A stretch of DNA of 64,000 nucleotides, from positions 32,731 to 96,730 of the forward strand of contig JAQWOP010000021.1 of NCBI GenBank assembly GCA_029245795.1, given 5' to 3'. The notes below the pieces were generated by a model. The model worked only from the letters and a program-made list of their open reading frames with translations, did not search any database and was not told where the DNA came from. Origin of the DNA: Hyphomicrobiales bacterium (GTDB lineage: Bacteria; Pseudomonadota; Alphaproteobacteria; Rhizobiales; TMED25). Positions 1 through 8,610 of this stretch are shown one piece after another (the first letter of the stretch is position 1; every line of letters begins with the position of its first letter). The translations under genes were made by a program, and so were the position numbers.

Positions 1-174
1 TGGAGATCCAGCTGGAGGTGGATGTAACCCAAATGTTTGTAATATATCGGGACGGTTTACGCCACTTGCTTGAATATTTATTAGGATTTCATCTTCATGT
101 GGTATTGGAATCTCTTTTTGAGTAAGAATAAGTTGGTTATTTTTACCATGATTAATAATATCTATAACTTGCAT
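1..174 (-). CDS. NAD(P)H:quinone oxidoreductase, zinc-type ADH family (N-terminus only)
   Basis: Only the first 58 codons are inside the window; the gene runs off the left edge, so it is not in the ORF track. Reading the minus strand from ATG at 174 gives an N-terminal GroES-like segment with the family signature GVNRPDIL followed by a Pro-rich HPPPAGSP loop. This is typical of medium-chain quinone oxidoreductases of the QOR/PIG3 type, which reduce quinones with NADPH. No zinc ligands or nucleotide-binding fold are visible because the rest is missing. It lies downstream of rpmE on the same strand, so it may be the last gene of that transcript. Confidence 0.8.
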   Translation of the reverse strand, partial: MQVIDIINHGKNNQLILTQKEIPIPHEDEILINIQASGVNRPDILQTFGLHPPPAGSP

Positions 175-222
175 ATTATCTTAAAAATTATTAAAAATTA
201 CAGAGAACAGAATTGAAACAGT

Positions 223-447
223 TTATTTGCTTAGCAAACCCTCAAATCTTTTATTAAATTTACTTACTCTTCCACCTCTATCAAGCAATTGCTGCGAGCC
301 TCCAGTCCATGCCGGATGACTTGATGGATCAATATCTAAAGTTAGTGTATCACCTTCAGATCCGTATGTAGAGAAAGTTTCATATTTAGTCCCATTTGTC
401 ATTACAACTTCTATTTTATGGTAATTTGGGTGACCTTCTTTTTTCAT
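223..447 (-). CDS. rpmE: 50S ribosomal protein L31
   Basis: Large-subunit ribosomal protein L31, 74 residues. The ORF track starts 13 codons too early; the family begins with [20 protein letters not shown], and an AGGA ribosome-binding sequence lies about 7 bases upstream of that ATG at 447. The conserved core ending SHPAWTGG and the C-terminal KFNKRF stretch are present. There are no cysteines, so this is the zinc-free form common in alphaproteobacteria. It follows the OmpA/MotB-like gene on the same strand with an 84-base gap. Confidence 0.95.
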   Translation of the reverse strand: MKKEGHPNYHKIEVVMTNGTKYETFSTYGSEGDTLTLDIDPSSHPAWTGGSQQLLDRGGRVSKFNKRFEGLLSK

Positions 448-531
448 CTTTAATCCTATAAATAAATCTATTAAATTTATATACATTAATATTATATTTA
501 TCTCAACCTTTAAATTATAAAGCTATTTATT

Positions 532-2016
532 TTAACTTTCTGTAAGTTTTATTTCAATTCTTCTATTCTTCTTATAAGCTTCCTCATTCTGTTCAGAATC
601 CAGTGGAATGAATTCACCTCTACCAGTTGCTGCAAGTCTATTTGCTGGGATACCTGTTCTATTAAGAAACTCAACAACAGAAATTGCACGGGCCGCTGAT
701 AGATGCCAGTTTGATTGATATCTAGAATTATTGATTGGTATTGAATCCGTATGCCCATCTATTCGAATTATCCAATTAATTTCAGGAGGAATTTCATTAA
801 TCAGATCTTGCACTGCCACAGATAATCGTGCGAGTTGTATTTGCCCTTCTATACCTATATTTGCTTCACCACTGGCAAATAATACTTCAGATTGAAATAC
901 AAACCTATCCCCTATTATTTTAATATCATCTCTGTTCCCGATAACCTTTTTTAACTTACCAAAAAATTCTGATCTATATTCTGATAATTCCTTTACTTTT
1001 CGCGCTAGTGCAACATTTAGTTTTTTACCTAGATCCGAAATTCTTGCTTGCTGTTCAACATCTTTTTGAGCTGATTCATCTAATAGAGCCTGTAAGGAGG
1101 TAATTTGTTTTTTTAATTCTAGCAACTGTATAGTTAACAATTTAAGGTTTTGGTCAGCAATCATTGCTTTTTTTCCAGTTGAGATTATTCCTTTTTTAAG
1201 TTTTTCGATTTTATTATTGCTATCAATTTCTTTATTTCTTAAATCAATTATTTTTTGTTCATTTTCTATATTTTCAATTTGTAAATCAGAAGATGATAAA
1301 TTTAGGTTGTCTAGTCTTTGAACATACTCTGATATTTTATCAGTATTTATTTTTTCTTTTTTTCTCAAATCTATAATTAACTGCTCTTTCTCATCCAGTT
1401 TCTTATTAACTAATTCTGTATTTTCAGTTAGTGCTAGAATCTCATTCTGGTATAGATTCATTTTTTTATTTTTATTTTTAAGTTCGGATTCTTTCATATT
1501 TAGTAACGATGAAATTTTGTTATTCTCAGAGACCAAACTAATAATTTTATTATTTCTCTCGGCTGATTCATCTCTTTTTGTATTAAATATATCAATCTGT
1601 TTATTCAGATTATCTTCTAAAATTATAATTTTATCTTCATAGTCATTATTAATTTGAGTAATTTCGTCTTGAAGCAATATTATTTTATCATTGGCAACTC
1701 CCAAACTTAATATCAAATCATTATTCTGATTTGTAAAGTCAGCTAAATCTGCTTCCAAGGATTGTATGCTATTCATAAGTTCTTGATTTTCAGCCTCCTC
1801 TAATGAAAGAAGAGATGATAATTCTTGAAGTTGATTTCTTAAATTAGATAGAGCATCATCTTTACTAGATATTTCCGTTGATAAATAAAATTGAGAGAGA
1901 ATAAAAACAGTGAGAAGAAAAATTATCACAAGTAATATTGTAGCCATAACGTCAACAAAACCGGGCCAATAATTAGCTGAATTAGTATCATTATTACGGC
2001 GACTGTTTCTTGGCAT
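532..2016 (-). CDS. MotB/OmpA-like inner-membrane protein with long coiled coil
   Basis: A 494-residue protein with a single N-terminal membrane segment (about residues 20-45), a very long charged coiled coil (about 50-345) and a C-terminal OmpA/MotB peptidoglycan-binding domain (about 370-494) with GHTDSIPI and NRRIEI motifs. Asp22 in FVDVMATILLV sits where MotB/ExbD/TolR proteins carry the proton-binding aspartate. It is preceded 30 bases upstream by the MotA/TolQ-like gene, so the two probably form a proton-driven stator-like complex spanning from inner membrane to cell wall. What it drives is unknown. The flagellar MotB name is not supported because no flagellar genes are nearby. Confidence 0.85.
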   Translation of the reverse strand: MPRNSRRNNDTNSANYWPGFVDVMATILLVIIFLLTVFILSQFYLSTEISSKDDALSNLRNQLQELSSLLSLEEAENQELMNSIQSLEADLADFTNQNNDLILSLGVANDKIILLQDEITQINNDYEDKIIILEDNLNKQIDIFNTKRDESAERNNKIISLVSENNKISSLLNMKESELKNKNKKMNLYQNEILALTENTELVNKKLDEKEQLIIDLRKKEKINTDKISEYVQRLDNLNLSSSDLQIENIENEQKIIDLRNKEIDSNNKIEKLKKGIISTGKKAMIADQNLKLLTIQLLELKKQITSLQALLDESAQKDVEQQARISDLGKKLNVALARKVKELSEYRSEFFGKLKKVIGNRDDIKIIGDRFVFQSEVLFASGEANIGIEGQIQLARLSVAVQDLINEIPPEINWIIRIDGHTDSIPINNSRYQSNWHLSAARAISVVEFLNRTGIPANRLAATGRGEFIPLDSEQNEEAYKKNRRIEIKLTES

Positions 2017-2046
2017 TATTTATCTCAACTCTTTGAGTGAAATTTC

Positions 2047-2949
2047 TTAATTATCATTATTTTTTTTAATTTCTTCAATAATTTTATTTTGAGCTTTGAC
2101 TTGTTCACCCAACATTTTTTCTAATGAAGTTTGTTGATCTTTTATCGTTTTACTTACATCTAGGAGTATATTACTCATATCTTTTATGTTCTTATTTAGA
2201 TAAAAATTCATTTTATTATCAGTCCTATCATCATTGATTTCTGTAACAGTTGATAGCCATTCTTCTAACTCATTATAAAATCTATTTTGAGCTTGATTAT
2301 AAATTAAATCGAAGAAACCGAGTATTAATGATCCAGATAATCCGAATAGAGATGAAGAAAATGCAATTGCCATACCAGATAGAGGAGACTCAAGGCCTGA
2401 TTTTAGCTCTTCAAACATCTCTGTTGCCTCACCAGCACCAATCGATAGAGAACCAATTGTTTGGCCTATTGAGTCTACCGTTAGCAGAAGCCCCCAAAAT
2501 GTTCCCAGCAAACCCAAGAATATTAGTAATCCAATCATATATCTAGAATATTCCCGTGCTTCATCAAATCTAAAGGATATTGAATCTAGAATAGATCGCA
2601 TAGATGTTGCTGATAGAGTTATTTCATATTTATGATCTAGCATCATTGTTGCCATAGGGGCGAGAAGAGATGGAGGAGATCCTATATCTGCATGGTAATC
2701 TCCATTTTGAAAATTATTTACCCATCTTACTTCACGAAATAATTTTATAGTTAAAAGCATTATATAGAGTATTCCAAAAGCCAGAACGGAAGCGATTATG
2801 CTATTTATTATTGGGTTAGCAAAAAATGCTTTAAGAAGATTTTCTTGGATCATGAACATGAACATTCCTATAATTACTAAAAAAAGGAACATTCTCAGAA
2901 GGTATATTCTTGGATGCGTGAAATTCTTTGTAATAGGGATATCAGTCAT
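2047..2949 (-). CDS. MotA/TolQ/ExbB-family proton channel subunit
   Basis: A 300-residue membrane protein with two N-terminal hydrophobic segments (about 17-75), a cytoplasmic stretch, and two further segments around 137-160 and 192-220. The region GLLGTFWGLLLTVDSIG is the TolQ/ExbB/MotA pore signature. The C-terminus is a charged, probably coiled tail. It is the likely partner of the OmpA/MotB-like protein encoded just downstream. It is a different copy from the TolQ at 16163, so the cell has at least two such motors. The stator-like role is inferred from the family; the load is unknown. Confidence 0.85.
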   Translation of the reverse strand: MTDIPITKNFTHPRIYLLRMFLFLVIIGMFMFMIQENLLKAFFANPIINSIIASVLAFGILYIMLLTIKLFREVRWVNNFQNGDYHADIGSPPSLLAPMATMMLDHKYEITLSATSMRSILDSISFRFDEAREYSRYMIGLLIFLGLLGTFWGLLLTVDSIGQTIGSLSIGAGEATEMFEELKSGLESPLSGMAIAFSSSLFGLSGSLILGFFDLIYNQAQNRFYNELEEWLSTVTEINDDRTDNKMNFYLNKNIKDMSNILLDVSKTIKDQQTSLEKMLGEQVKAQNKIIEEIKKNNDN

Positions 2950-2975
2950 AACTCGTAATACCTTAATTTAATTAT

Positions 2976-3767
2976 TTAGATGAGTTTGCTTGATAAATTG
3001 TCGTATATTTTTTCGTTTGATACAATAAAATAATTTGATTTAGTTTTTATGCCATTCTGAAGTGTATTATATTCGCCGCCTGATTCTTTTAGAACTAATA
3101 ATGCTGCATCAAGAAGATTTGGTTCTTCAATATAATTCATATATGCATTTAACTTACCTGCGGCAACTGAACAAATATTCAAGGCTGATGACCCAAATGA
3201 CCTAATTCCAATTGCAGAGTCCAATAATTCTTTTAAATTTTCATTATTAAAATGATCATAAAAATTATTGATATGATCTATACCAAGCAGACTATATTCT
3301 ATCTTTTGTTCACTTGATACTTGCATTCTAATATTATTATGAGTTGCGCCAATTCCTTTTTCTGCAATAAAGATATCATCTGTTATGGGATTATAAACAA
3401 TACTATTTTGTAATATATTATCTTTCTTATGAGCGATAGTTATACAAAAAAAAGGAATTGTGCGTTTGAAATTCAATTCTCCATCTAAAGCATTTATAAT
3501 AAAACAATTCTTACAATCATTAATATCTTTTTGATTTTCAGTTTTACTATCTCCTATTGAAAAAAATTCATAACTATTATTAGAATATTTATCTGTCAAT
3601 TCTTCAAGGATAATGGATTCAACCCTTTTCTTACTCTTTTGAACAAAATCATTAACGGATCTATTTGTATTTTGGAGGTTTTGAAGTTCACCAAAATCTC
3701 TTATGTATACTCTGGCGACATTTCTTACTAGTGCATACAAAATATTAGTGTTTGGGGAGCGCCTCAT
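2976..3767 (-). CDS. suhB: Inositol monophosphatase-family protein (SuhB-like), degraded metal site
   Basis: A 263-residue member of the inositol monophosphatase superfamily, placed directly after efp with a 4-base gap, where alphaproteobacteria often carry suhB. The fold signature is recognisable (ALDGELNF near 93-100, SFGSSALNICSVAAGKLNAY), but key metal ligands are altered. The usual GEE motif is replaced by a segment around FSIGDS (residues 69-74), the DPxDGT motif reads NALDGE (first Asp to Asn92), and the WD of WDxAAG is LLDAAL. Phosphatase activity may be lost. E. coli SuhB also has an rRNA antitermination role independent of catalysis, so a structural role is possible. A second, intact family member (cysQ-like) lies at 36045. 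Confidence 0.75.
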   Translation of the reverse strand: MRRSPNTNILYALVRNVARVYIRDFGELQNLQNTNRSVNDFVQKSKKRVESIILEELTDKYSNNSYEFFSIGDSKTENQKDINDCKNCFIINALDGELNFKRTIPFFCITIAHKKDNILQNSIVYNPITDDIFIAEKGIGATHNNIRMQVSSEQKIEYSLLGIDHINNFYDHFNNENLKELLDSAIGIRSFGSSALNICSVAAGKLNAYMNYIEEPNLLDAALLVLKESGGEYNTLQNGIKTKSNYFIVSNEKIYDNLSSKLI

Positions 3768-3771
3768 TTAT

Positions 3772-4335
3772 TTAATCAGCACGTTTAATATAGGATAAAT
3801 CATTGGTATCGATTATAACAGTTTCATCATTATTGATAAATGGCGGAACCATTACTCGTATATTATTTTCTAAGATTGCTGGTTTAGATGATGATGAAGC
3901 AGTTTGACGTTTAATAGCTGGCTCGGTATTTATAACTTTTAAAACAACAGTCTCAGGAAAAATAACTCCAACTGGTTTTCCATCATATAATTCAATTTGA
4001 ACAATCATACCTTCTTTTAAGAGTAATTTCTTTTCTTCAATTAGCTTCTCATCTAGGCTTATCTGTTCGTAAGTTTGATTATTCATAAATATTAATTCGG
4101 TGTCACTAGAGTAAAGATACTGATAATTTTCTGAGTCAATTCTTACTTTCTCAACAATTTCATCTGCACGGAATCTTTCGTTTAATTTAGTAGTATCCAT
4201 TATAGATTTTAATTCCACTTGATTAAAAGCTCCGCCCTTTCCTGGTTTAACAGCTTGCGCCTTAGTAACAACCCATAAAGACCCTTTATGCTCAAGGACA
4301 TTTCCAATTTTTATTTGATTTCCATTTATTTTCAT
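3772..4335 (-). CDS. efp: Translation elongation factor P
   Basis: EF-P relieves ribosome stalling at polyproline. At 187 residues it has the normal length and three-domain layout. Lys33 in the loop KPGKGGAF matches the lysine that EpmA/EpmB beta-lysylates in E. coli, so a lysyl-type modification is plausible, although no epm gene is in the window. The C-terminal OB domain shows the usual FPETVVLKV region. It is transcribed just ahead of the suhB-like gene, with a 4-base spacing that suggests coupled translation. Confidence 0.96.
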   Translation of the reverse strand: MKINGNQIKIGNVLEHKGSLWVVTKAQAVKPGKGGAFNQVELKSIMDTTKLNERFRADEIVEKVRIDSENYQYLYSSDTELIFMNNQTYEQISLDEKLIEEKKLLLKEGMIVQIELYDGKPVGVIFPETVVLKVINTEPAIKRQTASSSSKPAILENNIRVMVPPFINNDETVIIDTNDLSYIKRAD

Positions 4336-4401
4336 TTTTTCCCCATATTTGCATCCTTATTCAATAAAGCAGGATAATATTTATTGAGATCACAGGCTAT
4401 T

Positions 4402-5337
4402 TTATTTCATAAACTCTGGTATTCGTAAATACGTTATACTATTTTTATTCATTCTAGGTCTAAAATTTGAATAATTTTTGACAGCAATTTCTTTTTTTTC
4501 TGGAGATACCACAGTCATATTCATATCCAATTCCACATCCGATATTCCAAGTTGTTTTGCCAAAAGGTAATATTCATAGGCTTTTATATCATTTTTTTTA
4601 ATACCTTCACCATAAAAATACATACTTGAGAGTTTCTGTAATGCTGGAGGATAAGCTTTTTGTGCAGATCTTTCAAGCCATAGTAAAGCAGTCTTCGTGT
4701 CCTTCTTTAATCCAATTTCATTTAGTATCATTATTGCATAATCGTGTTCAGCCTCAGTATAACCTTCATCTGCAAATTCAAACATCATATTTGCCGCTGT
4801 TTTTTTATCAATTTTTGTTCCAATTCCATGGATGAGATAATCAATAAGCTCGTATTTTGCTATAATTAGATTTAGATCACTAGATTCTTTGATATATCCA
4901 TAAGCTTTATTTTGGTCACTAATAGTACCAATTCCATATCTATGAAATATGGAAAGGTAATATTTTGAGTAGGCAACAAGAAAATTATTTTCAGTTTTTG
5001 CAATTTTGTAGAATAATTCTAGTGATTTGTTGACATCTATTTTGTAGTGAAGTAAGAGCTCAGCCATTTGAAACATTGAATTATAATTTCCATCATTAGA
5101 TGACTTATCATACCAATTTAAGGCTGAATCAATTTCATTTAGGCTTAGATATTTTTGGGCAATCCAAAATGACCAGTTATTATTTTCTGACGATTTATAG
5201 ATCTCTATTGCCTCATCAATATTGTCACTTATAAGAAGATTTCTAAATGCATCATCATTAATATTTGCTTTACTATCATTGGGGTTAAGAGACAGGAGTA
5301 GTATAAAGAATATTAATATAATTAAGAGTTTTGACAT
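4402..5337 (-). CDS. Secreted Sel1-repeat (TPR-like) protein
   Basis: A 311-residue protein with a clear signal peptide (hydrophobic stretch residues 4-17, likely cleavage after SKA) followed by about six Sel1-like repeats of some 36 residues, such as AYGYIKESSDLNLIIAKYEL and ALLWLERSAQKAYPPALQKL. Such repeats mediate protein-protein contacts, often in envelope assembly or signalling. It sits between fba and efp on the same strand. No catalytic domain is visible and the partner is unknown. The C-terminal 45 residues after the repeats are basic and not recognised. Confidence 0.8.
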   Translation of the reverse strand: MSKLLIILIFFILLLSLNPNDSKANINDDAFRNLLISDNIDEAIEIYKSSENNNWSFWIAQKYLSLNEIDSALNWYDKSSNDGNYNSMFQMAELLLHYKIDVNKSLELFYKIAKTENNFLVAYSKYYLSIFHRYGIGTISDQNKAYGYIKESSDLNLIIAKYELIDYLIHGIGTKIDKKTAANMMFEFADEGYTEAEHDYAIMILNEIGLKKDTKTALLWLERSAQKAYPPALQKLSSMYFYGEGIKKNDIKAYEYYLLAKQLGISDVELDMNMTVVSPEKKEIAVKNYSNFRPRMNKNSITYLRIPEFMK

Positions 5338-5356
5338 GATAAGTGTTTCTTATTAT

Positions 5357-6382
5357 TTATTGATCTAATTCAATTGACCATTGACCAATAGATGCTAATC
5401 CATTCATATGAGCTCTATGTATAAAAGCATTTTGTGCTCTTGTAATATTCTCTTCTTTCCCATTCCATGCAATTAAAGCACTTTGTTGAAGGGCTCGACC
5501 GTATGAAAAACTTAGTTTTTGATTTGTTTTTTTTATACTATTCATGATAGACAAATGTTCAGTGGCTTGAATATCAGATTGACCTCCAGAAAGAAAGCAA
5601 ATTCCTGGCACTGAAGATGGAACATTATTTTCTAAACAATTTAAAGTCTGCTCAGCAACTTCATTTGGTGATGATTTTTCTTCACATTTTCCTCCAGGAA
5701 TTACCATATTAGGTTTTAAAATTATCCCATCAAGTTCAACTTTTGCTAAAGAAAGTTCTTCAAAAACTGTTTGTAAAGTCTTTGTTGTTATTTCTTTACA
5801 TTTATCAATATTATGGAATGATTTTTCTCCATCCATTAGCACTTCAGGTTCGACAATTGGAACTAACCCAGCTTCTTGGCACAGTGCCGAATACCTAGCT
5901 AATGCTTGACTATTTATCCTAATAGCGTAATCGGAAGGGGTACTATCTGATATATTTATTACTGCTCTCCATTTTGCGAATGACGCTCCTAATTTAAGAT
6001 ATTCATCAAGTCTTTCTCTTAGGCCATCTAGTCCTTCTGTAACTGTTTCGTGATTGAACATGGCTAGCTCTTTTGCGCCAGTATCAACCTTGATTCCAAT
6101 CAAAGTATCAGTTTCTCTTAGAAGATCAGTAATATTTTTTCCGTTCCGACATGTCTGTCTGATTGTTTCATCATATAATATCACTCCAGAAATATTATTT
6201 TCCATCGCATCTTTTGCATTAAATAACATTTCACGATAATCTCTGCGACTTTCTGCGGTACTTTCTTTATGTATTTGATTAAATCTTTTTTTTATTGTTC
6301 CATTACTTTCATCAGCAGCTAATATACCCTTCTTCTCTTCAACTAGCTTTTTTGCTATGTTCTGTATATTATTATTCATCAT
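5357..6382 (-). CDS. fba: Class I fructose-bisphosphate aldolase
   Basis: Class I (Schiff-base) aldolase, 341 residues, interconverting fructose 1,6-bisphosphate with dihydroxyacetone phosphate and glyceraldehyde 3-phosphate. The start KKGILAADESNGTIKKRF and the active-site lysine in GIILKPNMVIPG are diagnostic of the eukaryote-type class I family. Two ATGs lie in tandem (6382 and 6379); the second is better spaced from a GAGAG sequence. It is the last enzyme of the tkt-gap-pgk-fba run, 8 bases after pgk, so it is probably co-transcribed. Confidence 0.95.
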   Translation of the reverse strand: MMNNNIQNIAKKLVEEKKGILAADESNGTIKKRFNQIHKESTAESRRDYREMLFNAKDAMENNISGVILYDETIRQTCRNGKNITDLLRETDTLIGIKVDTGAKELAMFNHETVTEGLDGLRERLDEYLKLGASFAKWRAVINISDSTPSDYAIRINSQALARYSALCQEAGLVPIVEPEVLMDGEKSFHNIDKCKEITTKTLQTVFEELSLAKVELDGIILKPNMVIPGGKCEEKSSPNEVAEQTLNCLENNVPSSVPGICFLSGGQSDIQATEHLSIMNSIKKTNQKLSFSYGRALQQSALIAWNGKEENITRAQNAFIHRAHMNGLASIGQWSIELDQ

Positions 6383-6390
6383 TAAACTCT

Positions 6391-7572
6391 CTATTTTTTA
6401 TTAAGTATCGCACTTACACCAGGAAGAGTCTTACCCTCAAGCCATTCTAAAAATGCTCCCCCTGCTGTTGAAACATGCGTAAAATCTTCAATACAATTGG
6501 CTAGATTGATACCATAGACAGTATCACCACCACCCGCAACTGCCTTGATATTTTTAATTCTACAATTTCTAGCCAGTTCTTTTGCCACAGCAATCGTAGA
6601 TTGATCAAATGGCGGATATTCAATGGCACCAAGAGGACCATTCCAAATTACTGTTTTTGCAATTTCTAACTCACTTAATATAATTTTAATAGATTCTATT
6701 CCGAGGTCAAGAATCATATCATCAGGTTCAATTTCATCTAGATTTTTATTTTTAGAGAGTTCGCTCTTTGAAAAGGATTTTGAAACCTTCCCGTCAACTG
6801 GAAGTATTAACTTAACATTCTTTTCTTTAGCATTTTTCATTATATCTTTTGCAATATCTAAACTATCACTTTCATATAGAGAAGACCCGACATTTATATC
6901 TTTTGCACGCAGAAATGTATTAGCCATGGCTCCCCCAATTACCATTATATTTACTTTATTAATAAGATTTTTTAGAACAGATATTTTTGTTGATATCTTA
7001 GAACCACCAATTATTCCAATAAAAGGTTCTTTAGGTTTGTTAAGTGAGTTTTGGAGGGCTTTAATTTCTTTGGACATACATAATCCAAAATAACTTGGTA
7101 AAAATCTGGGTATTCCGCACAATGATGCATGTGATCTATGTGATACTGAAAAAGCATCATTTATAAATATATCTGCCATTTTGCTCAATTCTTCTGCAAA
7201 ACTCATTTCATTTTTCTCTTCTCTACCATCAAATCTTATATTTTCAAGCATAAAAATTTTTTCAGGATTATTATCTATTTTCTCCCCAATATTATCAATA
7301 AATTCAATTGGTTTTTGTATAATATTTTCAACTTCTTTTGCAACTGGCACCATTGATAATTTCATATCAATTTTTCCATTTGGCCTTCCTCTATGCGTTA
7401 AAATAATAATAGTAGCTTGTTTTTCGATCAAAGCTTTTATGGTTGGAATGGACTCATTTATCCTGGTAAAATCAGTTATTTTATTACCTTTTGTGGGAAC
7501 ATTGAAGTCAGTTCTTAGCAGAACAACCTTATTTTTAAGGTTTTCATCCATAAAGCTCCTGATCTTTGCCAT
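6391..7572 (-). CDS. pgk: Phosphoglycerate kinase
   Basis: Transfers phosphate between 1,3-bisphosphoglycerate and ADP in glycolysis, or the reverse in gluconeogenesis. At 393 residues it is full length, with the N-terminal substrate motif LLRTDFNVP, FLPSYFG, the hinge GGSKISTKI and the C-terminal nucleotide loop AVAGGGDTVYG. It follows gap after 15 bases and precedes fba by 8 bases on the minus strand, a typical alphaproteobacterial glycolytic operon. Confidence 0.97.
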   Translation of the reverse strand: MAKIRSFMDENLKNKVVLLRTDFNVPTKGNKITDFTRINESIPTIKALIEKQATIIILTHRGRPNGKIDMKLSMVPVAKEVENIIQKPIEFIDNIGEKIDNNPEKIFMLENIRFDGREEKNEMSFAEELSKMADIFINDAFSVSHRSHASLCGIPRFLPSYFGLCMSKEIKALQNSLNKPKEPFIGIIGGSKISTKISVLKNLINKVNIMVIGGAMANTFLRAKDINVGSSLYESDSLDIAKDIMKNAKEKNVKLILPVDGKVSKSFSKSELSKNKNLDEIEPDDMILDLGIESIKIILSELEIAKTVIWNGPLGAIEYPPFDQSTIAVAKELARNCRIKNIKAVAGGGDTVYGINLANCIEDFTHVSTAGGAFLEWLEGKTLPGVSAILNKK

Positions 7573-7587
7573 AAAATAGGTCCTTGA

Positions 7588-8598
7588 TTATAATAACTTT
7601 CCAATAAGAGAGGCTATATCACACATACGATGTGAAAAGCCCCACTCATTATCATACCAAGCCATTACCCTAACAAACCTCTTATTTAGAACTTTAGTTT
7701 GATCAATCGCTATTATTGCGGAATGATTATCATGATTTAAATCAATTGAAACAAGTTTTTCTTCTGTTATATCAATAATATTTTTTAGAATAGTTTTTGA
7801 AGCATCTATAAAAATCTGATTAATTTCTTCTATAGTGGTATCTCTTGAACAGGTGAATTTTAAGTCAATTACCGAAACGTTTGGAGTCGGAACACGCATT
7901 GCGACACCATCAATCTTCCCTTTTAGTTCTGGGAGCACTTCTCCAACAGCTTCAGCAGCCCCTGTAAAAGTTGGTATAATAGACTGTGCGGCTGATCTTG
8001 AACGATATAAATCCTTGTGGTTTCGATCTAATGTAGGTTGGTCGCCTGTGTATGAATGTATCGTTGTCATGAAAGCACTTTCAATACCAACTGAGTTATT
8101 CAAAACCATAGCAATTGGTGCTAGGGCATTAGTTGTGCAGGATGCATTCGATATAATGGTATGATTTTTACCTATATTTTTATGATTCACTCCAAAAACA
8201 GAGGTAATATCAGCTTTTAGAGCTGGCGCAGAGATTAAAACTTTCTTTGCCCCAGATTGTATATGCTTGATTGCTAAATCTTTATGATTAAATTTACCAG
8301 TGCATTCTAGAACTATATCTATATCTAAATCTTTCCATGGGAGTGTTTCTGGGTTTCTATTTGATAGCTTTTTAATATGTTTACCACTGATATTTATTGT
8401 TTCCATATCATAAATGTCAATATCTTTTGGAAACCTTCCGTGGACTGAGTCATATTTTAATAAATGTATATTTGTCTCTATTGACCCTGAATCATTTATA
8501 GCGATTACGTCAAGATTTTCTTTTCTATCTTCAACTATTGCTCTTAGAATATTTCTGCCAATTCTACCAAATCCATTTATTGCAATTTTTGTTACCAT
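7588..8598 (-). CDS. gap: Glyceraldehyde-3-phosphate dehydrogenase (type I)
   Basis: NAD(P)-dependent GAPDH, 336 residues. The Rossmann start TKIAINGFGRIGRN, the catalytic Cys in SNASCTTNALAPI and the C-terminal WYDNEWGFSHR are all present. The ORF track begins at an upstream TTG (8610), but GGTGGA in that stretch works better as the ribosome-binding site for the ATG at 8598, giving a normal N-terminus. It starts 12 bases after the tkt stop and continues into pgk. Confidence 0.96.
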   Translation of the reverse strand: MVTKIAINGFGRIGRNILRAIVEDRKENLDVIAINDSGSIETNIHLLKYDSVHGRFPKDIDIYDMETINISGKHIKKLSNRNPETLPWKDLDIDIVLECTGKFNHKDLAIKHIQSGAKKVLISAPALKADITSVFGVNHKNIGKNHTIISNASCTTNALAPIAMVLNNSVGIESAFMTTIHSYTGDQPTLDRNHKDLYRSRSAAQSIIPTFTGAAEAVGEVLPELKGKIDGVAMRVPTPNVSVIDLKFTCSRDTTIEEINQIFIDASKTILKNIIDITEEKLVSIDLNHDNHSAIIAIDQTKVLNKRFVRVMAWYDNEWGFSHRMCDIASLIGKLL

Positions 8599-8610
8599 AA
8601 TTTCCACCAA

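Noticed and set aside
532-2949. Zorya-type anti-phage system (ZorA/ZorB-like pair)
   Set aside because: The pair resembles ZorAB in outline, but no ZorC/ZorD helicase or ZorE nuclease gene lies on either side: the neighbours are rpmE and the suhB-like gene. The pair alone is not a defence system.
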